A stretch of 23,763 nt of DNA from JBGPIK01 sp041484845 (GTDB taxonomy: Bacteria; Desulfobacterota; Binatia; UBA9968). The stretch spans positions 1-23,763 of the forward strand of contig JBGPIK010000052.1 of NCBI GenBank assembly GCA_041484845.1. The letters are read 5' to 3'. Under the pieces are notes generated by a model. That model did not search any database, was not told the DNA's origin, and saw only the letters and a program-made list of their open reading frames with translations. A program made the position numbers and the translations under genes. This document shows, in pieces, positions 7,496 to 14,459 of this stretch. Every line of letters begins with the position of its first letter. Positions within the stretch are counted from its first letter, which is position 1.

Positions 7496-9151
7496 ATGCT
7501 GGAAAATATAGGAAAAGTGATCGATACCGATGTGCTGGTTATCGGAGGTGGGGCTGGGGGGCTGTGGACGGCTCTCAGCGCGCGCCGTCATTTGCCCTCT
7601 AACCGAATTACGCTTCTGGACGCACACATGGTCGGGAGGACGGGGCATACGGCGTTTTCCAACGCATGGATGGTCGTGATGACGCCGGAAGATGATCCCG
7701 ATGCATGCCTCCGCGACATCGTGGAGGGTAATGAATGGATCGCGGAGCAGGAGCTTATTCGGGAAATACTTTCACTTTCGCACATGCAGCTTCTGGAGAT
7801 GGAGAAGTTTGGTCTCAAATTTCCTAAGGAGAACGGAACATTCATACGCCGGCCGACCCGCGGGCTCCGTGTCGTCCAGGTGCTCAAACCTGTTGGCGGC
7901 GGCTTGGAATACTGTTGGGTGCTTCGAAGGGCGCTGGAAGAGCAAGGCGTACAAATTGTCGAGCGGATCTTTATCACCGAACTCTTGAGCGAAGATGGCA
8001 AGGTCACAGGAGCGGTGGGGATCGATGGGCGAACAGGTGAATTCTACATTGTTCGGGCAAAGGCAACGGTCATTGCAACCAATAGTGTCACCTTTCGCGC
8101 GGGTTTCGTCCGCGATTTGACCGGCACGGGTACGGCGCTTGCCTATCGAGCCGGCGCAACTCTAACCAACGCCGAATTCGGCTATCTCAGGCCAGGTAAC
8201 CCGCAGTATTATTTCGAGGGCATCACCTTTGCTATCCAGGATGGGGCGAAGTTCGTCAACGCGTCGGGCGAGAGTTTTATGGAAAAATACGAGCCCACCT
8301 GGCAGGACCGCGCTGACGTACAGGCGATCAGCAAAGCGATGGTGATGGAAAAAAGAGCTGGAAAAACTCCGGTCTATTTGGATATGTCTCTCATTCCGGA
8401 AGAAAAGAGGAGTGATTACCTTCATAGTGCCGTCGCTTGGATGGATTATTTTTACACAAAGCTGGAGGACCGAGTTAGGATCGACATGTTCGGCAAGTCT
8501 GAATATTACCCGCTCTTTCAAATGACCAAAATGGCTATTAAAACCGATCCCTCCTGCTATACCAACGTGCCCGGACTTTTCGCCGCAGGACTCGCGCAGG
8601 CCAGTTGTGCGACCCACTTTGCCGGATTTCACATCGGCGCGTGCAATGGCACCGGTTGGATCGCCGGCCGGAGCGCCGCTGAATACGCGAAGACCATGAA
8701 AACTCCGAGCGTCAATGAGAGCTACATAAAGCTTTTAAAGCAGGACGTGCAAGGCCGTTTCGAGAGCGGAGCCAATATCAGCGATGATGAACTGTTGCGC
8801 GATCTGCAAAAAATAATTTTTCGTTATGACGTGTCAATTCTCAAAAACGAAAGTAGTCTTAGCGCGGCCCTTGATGAGCTGCGGGCGCTGGAAGAAAAAT
8901 CACGGAACGCCAGAGCGCCGCACGTGCATGGATTCGTCCGCCTCAACGAGACCGACTGCATGATCGATACCTCAGAAATGATTTTCAGAGCGTCCAGAAT
9001 GCGACGAGAGAGCCGGTTGAGCCATATGCGGGAGGACTATCCTGTGAGGGACGACATAAACTGGCTCAAATGGATTCTTATCAAGGAAAAAGACGGCGGT
9101 CCCGATCTCTGGATGGAGCCAATTCCCACGCCATTGGTTCCATTGGTGTAA
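7496..9151 (+). CDS. FAD-dependent oxidoreductase (fumarate reductase/AprA-like flavoprotein)
   Basis: The 551-residue protein starts with a dinucleotide-binding fold, DVLVIGGGAGGLWTALSAR, at about residues 13-31. It also has the flavin-domain segments MVGRTGHTAFSNAW and TVIATNS, and the C-terminal FAD-contacting block PGLFAAGLAQASC followed by GACNGTGWIAGRSAAEYA. This is the succinate dehydrogenase/fumarate reductase/adenylylsulfate reductase flavoprotein architecture: FAD domain, inserted capping domain and helical C-terminus. At 551 residues it is shorter than typical AprA. With the ferredoxin gene 13 bases upstream it probably forms a two-subunit oxidoreductase that passes electrons from an organic substrate to the ferredoxin, or the reverse. 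It closes the operon; a probable terminator overlaps its stop codon. The substrate is not recognisable. Confidence 0.88.
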   Translation: MLENIGKVIDTDVLVIGGGAGGLWTALSARRHLPSNRITLLDAHMVGRTGHTAFSNAWMVVMTPEDDPDACLRDIVEGNEWIAEQELIREILSLSHMQLLEMEKFGLKFPKENGTFIRRPTRGLRVVQVLKPVGGGLEYCWVLRRALEEQGVQIVERIFITELLSEDGKVTGAVGIDGRTGEFYIVRAKATVIATNSVTFRAGFVRDLTGTGTALAYRAGATLTNAEFGYLRPGNPQYYFEGITFAIQDGAKFVNASGESFMEKYEPTWQDRADVQAISKAMVMEKRAGKTPVYLDMSLIPEEKRSDYLHSAVAWMDYFYTKLEDRVRIDMFGKSEYYPLFQMTKMAIKTDPSCYTNVPGLFAAGLAQASCATHFAGFHIGACNGTGWIAGRSAAEYAKTMKTPSVNESYIKLLKQDVQGRFESGANISDDELLRDLQKIIFRYDVSILKNESSLSAALDELRALEEKSRNARAPHVHGFVRLNETDCMIDTSEMIFRASRMRRESRLSHMREDYPVRDDINWLKWILIKEKDGGPDLWMEPIPTPLVPLV

Positions 9152-9172
9152 GGTTTTGCGGGCAAGCCTTTT
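9150..9172 (+). terminator. Probable rho-independent terminator of the flavoprotein operon
   Basis: AAGG(T)TTTG pairs with CAAGCCTT across a CGGG loop, with one bulged T and one wobble pair, and is followed by further T bases. The stem begins in the TAA stop of the flavoprotein gene. The short T tract makes it a moderate rather than ideal terminator. Confidence 0.5.
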
Positions 9173-9293
9173 ACCGGCAATTCTCAGATTGTTCATGTCA
9201 TCAACAGGACCTCTTCTTGCTGGTAGTCACGGTCCAAATTACCCCCCAGGAGAAGTCTTCTAGCGGCCGGGTCAATATCGCTGGAGCAGCTAG

Positions 9294-9785
9294 GGTGCGT
9301 ATCTTACGGGGAAGGGGATAAGAGGTCTCAAGACTCAGAAGATATTGAACTATTTTGCCGGAAGAAGCACAAAGCAACTGGAACAATATCGCGATTTTGT
9401 CGAGGGAGGGATAGCGGCAAACAAGATATCGGGAGAGTTACCGGTACGAAAGCAAGCGTTTATAGGGGATGAGGAGTTTGAGGAGACGGCAAGAAAGAGA
9501 GCACAAAAGCATTCGAACGTAGAGCGCGTCTATCCGTTCAAACGAATTGTACAGGCGGTTTGTAAGGTGAGTGGAGTGCCGGAGGAGGACCTTACGCGCT
9601 CCAGGCGACGTGAGGAAGTGCAACGGGCGCGAGAGGTCGTTTGTTATCTGTCGAGACGGCATGGCGATGTGAGCTTAGGAGAACTGGCGGGATTTCTTGG
9701 GGTGAAGGAGTTATCGACGCCGAGTCACGCATTAAGACGGGCGGACAAACGGTTACAGGAGGATGCAAGTTTTCGTCGTGAGTGA
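9294..9785 (+). pseudogene. REP-associated (Y1/IS200-like) transposase remnant with DnaA-like C-terminus
   Basis: The frame is open from 9294 to 9785; the first plausible start is a TTG at 9345 (146 residues). The sequence matches the C-terminal part of REP-associated tyrosine transposases that carry a DnaA-type helix-turn-helix tail. The segment QYRDFVEGGI is the usual junction after the catalytic domain, and the end, VSLGELAGFLGVKELSTPS followed by HALRRADKRL, follows the DnaA domain IV pattern (GxxFGxxxxSTVxxA). The HUH catalytic domain with its HxH and catalytic Tyr should lie upstream, but I find no trace of it in 9152-9293. The gene therefore looks 5'-truncated and unable to transpose. 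It marks the left edge of the accessory block and may still make a small DNA-binding protein. Confidence 0.7.
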
Positions 9786-9940
9786 GAGCAGGTGTTGAAA
9801 ATTATCACCGGTTAGCCTATGCAGGCGTTGGAGGTAAACCACTATCTTTATCTAAGGAATAGGCTCAGTCTATCAGAGAAAAACTACCAGGAGTAGGTCG
9901 AAATCTACTGTAGCGGTTTCTGCAGAAGGAGGTAAATGCA

Positions 9941-10771
9941 ATGGCGAATATACGCGCATCCGTCGGCAGAGGCGCGACGAACCGGCGTGAGGACGTTATT
10001 ACCGTGCAAACTCTGATCAACCGTCATATTCAGTCCATAGCGCCTACGCCCGCGCTCAGTGTTAATGGTTTCGTCGACTCAAGAACAATTGCCGCCATTG
10101 AAAGTTTTCAGCGCAGTGTCGTAAGAATTCCGAGGCCCGATGGGCGAGTCGATCCAAACGGCCGAACGTTGGCCGCCCTCAATTCCGCAGCCGGCAATGC
10201 ACTCCCTGGCGTGCAACGTTTTCAGTATGTAACCGGTCCGCAGGAGCCTCTTGCAGATATAGCGCGACCGTACATCGGCGCGACTGAAGCTAATGGAAAC
10301 CGCATGGGAAATGATCCACGCATGCGACAAATCTTCGAGGCCGATGGACTTGCCCCGGGTGGTCAAACAGACGGGTATCCCTGGTGTTGCGCATTTGTCA
10401 GCATGTGTGTCCAACGGTTGATTGCGCAAAGCCCAAATTACAACGCCGTGACTCCCCCAAGAACCGCATCGGTGACCAATTTCCGCACGCGCTGGGCGCC
10501 CGCCCAGAATTGTCTGATTTTTCCGCCGACCGATCGGCAAAACTATCCGCATAAGGGAGACATCGTGGTTTTTACTTTCTCTCACATTGGGATCGTTGAT
10601 GTCGCCAGACAAGATTCGGTAACAACCATTGAAGGCAACACTAATGAAGAGGGTAGCCGCGAGGGAACGACAGTGCGACAAAAAGATCGAGTTTTTCCAA
10701 TTATCCGCTGCTTCATTCGCTTGCCCTTGCCGGCAAGTTACGATTTTACGAACAGGATGTGTGTTGCTTGA
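9941..10771 (+). CDS. Peptidoglycan-binding plus CHAP-type amidase/peptidase (candidate secreted effector)
   Basis: This 276-residue protein has two domains. Residues about 15-85 form a peptidoglycan-binding helical domain (VQTLINRH; SVNGFVDSRTIAAIESFQ; DGRVDPNGRTLAALN). Residues about 130-260 form a CHAP/NlpC-like cysteine amidase with PWCCAFVSM (Cys149), SHIGIVD (His215) and IEGNTNEEG (Glu231, Asn233). This arrangement is known from cell-wall hydrolases and from type VI amidase effectors. There is no signal peptide, which argues against Sec export and fits delivery by a contractile system or lysis. The start is secure: AGAAGGAGGT ends eight bases before the ATG. A small exported protein follows immediately, the expected layout of an effector-immunity pair, and a sheath gene lies 3.7 kb away. 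The domain call is firm; the effector role is inference. Confidence 0.85.
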   Translation: MANIRASVGRGATNRREDVITVQTLINRHIQSIAPTPALSVNGFVDSRTIAAIESFQRSVVRIPRPDGRVDPNGRTLAALNSAAGNALPGVQRFQYVTGPQEPLADIARPYIGATEANGNRMGNDPRMRQIFEADGLAPGGQTDGYPWCCAFVSMCVQRLIAQSPNYNAVTPPRTASVTNFRTRWAPAQNCLIFPPTDRQNYPHKGDIVVFTFSHIGIVDVARQDSVTTIEGNTNEEGSREGTTVRQKDRVFPIIRCFIRLPLPASYDFTNRMCVA

Positions 10772-10788
10772 GTATTGTCACCGACCAC

Positions 10789-11295
10789 ATGAACCGATCT
10801 TCTACCCAATATCATGTGTTACTTTTTTTGTGTCTTTTGTGCAGCGTCGCATGTGAAAAACAGTCGAATCCGGGCACCGCATTATCCGCCGGCGAGAGCC
10901 CGCTAGCCCAATCGGGAGTGGCGGTGCCGGACGTACAGTCGGTACTCGATGGCACGGATTTGATAGATATTACTTCACTGCGGTTACGCGCGCCGGATAA
11001 CAGCATCGAAGGCGAGTACAGGTCTGAGCAAGGAGGCTCTCAGCTTGGATTGACCGTGTCCCGAACAGGTAAGCAATGGACGATCTGGCGCAGGTACAAT
11101 GAGCCAGAGCTAAGGGAACGTACTGCGGTGTATCGAACCGAAATCCGCGACTCCGTTCTCGTCTCCGTCAAAAACGACTTTTTCGTGCGAGTTACCGGCG
11201 ATGGTTTACTGGCGCTAGAGTTAAACTCTGGCCTCGACACTATTCCGCCGAGCTATTGGATTCATTATCGGCGCGTCCGCTCTCGACCTCAGTAG
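10789..11295 (+). CDS. Small exported, probably lipid-anchored protein (candidate immunity protein)
   Basis: With the ATG at 10789 the protein has 168 residues. The N-terminus reads as a signal peptide: Arg3, a hydrophobic core VLLFLCLLCSVA, and Cys22 in SVAC, which resembles a lipobox except for Ser at -3. A start at 10759 in the same frame has a better AACAGG site and would overlap the preceding gene, so the start is not settled. The mature part has a Ser/Gly-rich linker and then a mostly beta pattern with alternating hydrophobic residues (LGLTVSRTGKQWTIWRRY; DSVLVSVKNDFFVRV). I do not recognise a family. A periplasmic protein encoded directly after a signal-less amidase is what one expects for protection of the producer's own wall. 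That is inference from context only. Confidence 0.7.
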   Translation: MNRSSTQYHVLLFLCLLCSVACEKQSNPGTALSAGESPLAQSGVAVPDVQSVLDGTDLIDITSLRLRAPDNSIEGEYRSEQGGSQLGLTVSRTGKQWTIWRRYNEPELRERTAVYRTEIRDSVLVSVKNDFFVRVTGDGLLALELNSGLDTIPPSYWIHYRRVRSRPQ

Positions 11296-11309
11296 CGGGC
11301 CGGCTATTC

Positions 11310-12146
11310 TTAAGGTTTAAATCCTGATTCCACTTCTCGAACGGCTGATTGGCATCCGCTCATTACCCAAGGCCAGTTTCGCTGCCGTTGATCTTCGAGA
11401 TAATACGCCAACACGTCGGCGGAAAATTCACGATTCCACACCGACGGCGTTGCCGTTGACCGAGCTTCGATCGATTCGGCCGTATAACCTTCGTATGGGT
11501 TGCCAACGAGAGGCGGGAGCGACTCGCTGCTTTGTTTGCTCGTGAGAGCGTTTTGCAGGCCGGCAATCGCGTTTTTGTGCCACTCTTCGTACGCCTTCTC
11601 CAAAATGCCTAACGGAACCCGCAATGTCGCTATTGGATTTGCGGTGGCGATTCCCGTAGCGTTTACCATCGTGTGGCATGCGACCGTCAGTGCCGAGCAC
11701 AGTCCTCCTTGTTGGCCTTTGTTCTCGGCTGCCGTATCCGCCTGATTAAAGACGGCAGGAAGGTGTTCTACTTCCGCAAACAGAAACTCAATTCGTCCGC
11801 GAGTGCCGGGATCATTGCTGTAATCCCAGACTGGCCGACCATTTATAGTAACCTGACCGGGCAGAAAGTGCGCGGCTTGCATCGGTCCTGTCGGTAAGCC
11901 CATGTGCGTGCCGGATTGACTCGAAGAAAAATTTTGCCTTACGGCCGCCACGCATTTGATCGGGCCGGCAAGGGGCTTACCCGCTTGGCGCAGTAAGCCC
12001 ACGTAGGCGAGCAGCTTGACAACTCTCACATTGCGGCCAAGGTTATGATTCGAGGCCTGCTGACGAAAGTTAGCGTTTCGTTCGATCGTGCCTTGAAATC
12101 TGCCCAAGCGAGCAAGATCCGCATCGGACACCGGTTGTCGAGGCAT
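11310..12146 (-). CDS. Hypothetical protein
   Basis: This minus-strand gene encodes 278 residues and converges on the exported-protein gene with a 14-base gap. The start is well supported: on the minus strand GGAGG lies eight bases before the ATG at 12146; an in-frame TTG upstream overlaps that site and is unlikely. The protein has no signal peptide or membrane segment. The N-terminal 60 residues are basic and helical. A central stretch GGLCSALTVACHTMVN is hydrophobic with two Cys, and the C-terminus is Trp/Tyr-rich (DVLAYYLEDQRQRNWPWV). I do not recognise a family. It is soluble and probably cytoplasmic or delivered. Its place between a probable effector pair and the sheath gene makes a role in the same secretion context possible, without direct evidence. 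Confidence 0.65.
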   Translation of the reverse strand: MPRQPVSDADLARLGRFQGTIERNANFRQQASNHNLGRNVRVVKLLAYVGLLRQAGKPLAGPIKCVAAVRQNFSSSQSGTHMGLPTGPMQAAHFLPGQVTINGRPVWDYSNDPGTRGRIEFLFAEVEHLPAVFNQADTAAENKGQQGGLCSALTVACHTMVNATGIATANPIATLRVPLGILEKAYEEWHKNAIAGLQNALTSKQSSESLPPLVGNPYEGYTAESIEARSTATPSVWNREFSADVLAYYLEDQRQRNWPWVMSGCQSAVREVESGFKP

Positions 12147-12894
12147 AGTGTAATCCTCCAACTGTTTTATTGGTGTGACGCGAAAGACCTATCCCGATCT
12201 TTTATACACAAAATGCAAAAAGGCAAGGGTGATCCTCTTTACCCACGTTGCCATGATGATTGAGACCAAGCGCTATTTTCGCCTATCTCAACCCAATAAA
12301 CGATTCACGTCTTGCTATTTGCAACCGAAGACAACGTCCATTGGAGCAATTGCCTTTTCGAGAGTGCTTTCGGAGATCCGCACAAAACGATCAAATCCGC
12401 TCTTGGATCTTAATATTCCCGTTAAATCGATTTGTTGTGCTTTACTCGATGGTGAACTGGAGAGAGATCGCCTGTGGGTCATGCGGGGGTCGGCCGAGCG
12501 TCATGTGGCCGGAAGAATGGAGAGCCAAGCGCTTGTTGACCCGAAAGGCAGGCGCGCCGCCAATCACGACATTGAGTGTTGCGATAATGAGGCCTGAAGT
12601 GGTATTACGCGAGGTCGAGGAGTTTGTTGGAACAGAAACCGAAGAGTTTCAAAGTCGGAATTCGGGATACGTGGCGAGCTACTTACTGATCGGCGCCGTT
12701 CGATGGGTCTGCGAGGTATTGGTGTTGTGGAACGGCTGCATTACAGCGCGCTGGGCATTGCGATCCGGCAAACTCGCCATCGCCTCAACCTCGCACGGGG
12801 CAAAGTCGTTATAGACTGCCACGAGGCAACGTGACTTCCAGAGGTGTTATTTCAACACATCTTATCTTTTATCATTTAACAGAGTGAGGTGAAT
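12147..12894. other. 748-base gap, possible broken minus-strand gene
   Basis: No intact gene is convincing here. On the minus strand one frame reads protein-like from about 12822 (VAVYNDFAPCEVEAMASLPD) to 12442 (ALHSSGHMTLGRPPHDPQAI near its end), but TAG at 12679-12681 and TGA at 12649-12651 interrupt it. On the plus strand a 184-codon frame at 12260-12814 is open but has an unusual Trp/Arg/Cys-rich composition and no ribosome site. The right end carries the ribosome site (GAGG, 12886-12889) of the next gene. Confidence 0.35.
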
Positions 12895-13542
12895 ATGGCA
12901 GCGATTCAGATTCGGGCCCTTGATACACGGGTGGCGTCCAAGTTGGCCAATCGGGAGCCCACCGATGTTATAGTGACTGACCGCATGACAGTGGCCGATG
13001 CAGTTGCCGCAATCTTGCGCAATCTCGGGGCCAATCAGTTGTCGAGACTAACCTTAATTATGCATGGCTTTGGCGTGCTCATGGAGGGTAATCGTGCGCC
13101 AGGGTTTAACATGTCGGTACCATTACGCAATCAGTTGAACATCAGTCGGCCGTCGCCGAACTTTTCCAAGATTTACGGCGGCTATGGGTTGGAGTTCGGG
13201 CGCGATAATCTCAGCCTGGATACGGTCGCCCCCTTCGCGCGGTTGAGAGGTAAATTCACGAGTGGCGGGCTACTGGTAATCTTTGGGTGTGCGGCGGCAG
13301 ATACGGGTCCGGATCTCGGCACCATCAAAGGCGAGCGGCTCTCCGGCGATGGGCCTCGACTCCTGCGCCAGCTGGCGTTACTCGCGGGAGCACCCGTCCG
13401 CGCCGCCGATAGTCTGCAGCAGGTCACAGTTAACTGGATGATAGATAGCGCCGACCGCGGCGCGTGGACGGGAAGGACATTTTTGTTTATGCCGGATGGA
13501 CGGCAAATCGACGAATCCAAAATTCCGATGTCGGTTTATTGA
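12895..13542 (+). CDS. DUF4347/CHAT-like protein (caspase-fold-like His/Cys pair)
   Basis: This 215-residue cytosolic-looking protein is preceded by GAGG five bases before the ATG at 12895; a GTG at 12889 is less likely because it lies in that site. Two segments recall DUF4347 and CHAT-type domains: SRLTLIMHGFG with His57 after a beta strand, and LLVIFGCAAADTGPD with Cys132 after a second strand, then the helix LLRQLALLAGAPVRAADSL. In those families strand-HG and strand-GC elements supply the catalytic or structural dyad of a caspase-like fold. The likeness is by pattern only and the overall family is not certain. The gene stands 61 bases before another unknown on the same strand, and the two may be a functional pair. 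A protease or regulator associated with the secretion block is one possibility. Confidence 0.6.
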   Translation: MAAIQIRALDTRVASKLANREPTDVIVTDRMTVADAVAAILRNLGANQLSRLTLIMHGFGVLMEGNRAPGFNMSVPLRNQLNISRPSPNFSKIYGGYGLEFGRDNLSLDTVAPFARLRGKFTSGGLLVIFGCAAADTGPDLGTIKGERLSGDGPRLLRQLALLAGAPVRAADSLQQVTVNWMIDSADRGAWTGRTFLFMPDGRQIDESKIPMSVY

Positions 13543-13603
13543 TCGATTGTCCTGGGAAGTCGAGCTTTGGATCAGGGGAAGTTTCTTACCCTAGAGGGAC
13601 TTT

Positions 13604-14407
13604 ATGAAAAATCCCGAACTCAATAGCTGGTTAGCAGGGCAAGCGATGACTGTTAATGTCGCCGCGTATGAAGCCGGTTGGGATCGTAATGTGCTCAGCC
13701 GGTTGGGCCAGATTTGCCAAAGCGAGAAGAAGGTCAGGATTTACAGAGGGCGAAAACGGGCTGCCGTCAAATATGAAGGGCAACCGGGTTATCGTCCAAA
13801 GCCAATGGATGTGAAATTTAAATCCCAGGCTGTGGGAGCGCATGAAGGCCTGGTCATGTTGCCGGAGAAATTGGAAACATTAAAACCGGAAGAACAGTCA
13901 ACGGTGAAACTACTCATGGCCAAGGGCTACAGGCTGCAAAAGACGGGCGTCAACGATGGTTTGGTGTACCTGATGGACCCACAGGGCAACAAGTTTTACT
14001 CTGACATCGATCCAATGGGTGTTTTCAAAGAGACAGACAGTGGCGGATTTTTAAAAAGCGCAGATCACCCACGGGATATGAATATCAAGCTCGGCAAAAA
14101 AATTTGGGACGACCCGATGATGGAGCAGGCTTCGGGGTTTGGAGCTCAAGACCGGTACTGGAAAAAGAAAGGTGATGGCAGCAGCTACGAAATGCGCGTT
14201 GATTCGGTATTGAAGGAAAAACTAAAAGGCAAATTTGACGACAACACGATCATAGAGATGGGCGGGCAAGTCCGAAGTATGGGATTATATCCCGGGGCCA
14301 ATGAAAAGTTTTTGGTAGCGACGGCTGACGGCAACTTTTACATAATGAACCTCCAGGACTTGAAGCAGTTTTACAAGAAGATGGGAGTTTGGTGGCCGTA
14401 CGAGTAA
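13604..14407 (+). CDS. Hypothetical protein with SDID motif (toxin-like?)
   Basis: The protein has 267 residues and no signal peptide or membrane segment. AGAGGGAC lies just before the ATG. The N-terminal 80 residues are basic (KKVRIYRGRKRAAVKY), the middle contains GLVYLMDPQGNKFYSDIDPM with Asp134 and Asp136 in SDID, and the C-terminus is Lys/Tyr/Trp-rich (KQFYKKMGVWWPYE). A D-x-D pair after a beta hairpin is found in several nucleotide-using toxins, for example the edema-factor-like cyclases, but the rest does not let me assign that fold. It follows the DUF4347-like gene and converges on the sheath gene with 52 bases between stops. It is best treated as an unknown that could be cargo of the neighbouring contractile system. 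Confidence 0.6.
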   Translation: MKNPELNSWLAGQAMTVNVAAYEAGWDRNVLSRLGQICQSEKKVRIYRGRKRAAVKYEGQPGYRPKPMDVKFKSQAVGAHEGLVMLPEKLETLKPEEQSTVKLLMAKGYRLQKTGVNDGLVYLMDPQGNKFYSDIDPMGVFKETDSGGFLKSADHPRDMNIKLGKKIWDDPMMEQASGFGAQDRYWKKKGDGSSYEMRVDSVLKEKLKGKFDDNTIIEMGGQVRSMGLYPGANEKFLVATADGNFYIMNLQDLKQFYKKMGVWWPYE

Positions 14408-14459
14408 ATCATTGTAACCCGAGTAAACCGCGCCGCCGTTGCCCACGTGTTCTTTGAAT

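Noticed and set aside
10079..10681. 200-codon minus-strand frame
   Set aside because: It is the antisense of the PG-binding/CHAP gene, which has a perfect ribosome site and catalytic motifs.
12442..12648. PAAR-like spike protein on the minus strand (VVIGGAPAFRVNK)
   Set aside because: The IGGAPA phrase recalls PAAR repeats, but there is only one such unit, no start codon, and the surrounding frame has stops.
12260..12814. 184-codon plus-strand open frame
   Set aside because: No ribosome site, unusual Trp/Cys/Arg content, and no recognisable segment; kept only as part of the gap description.
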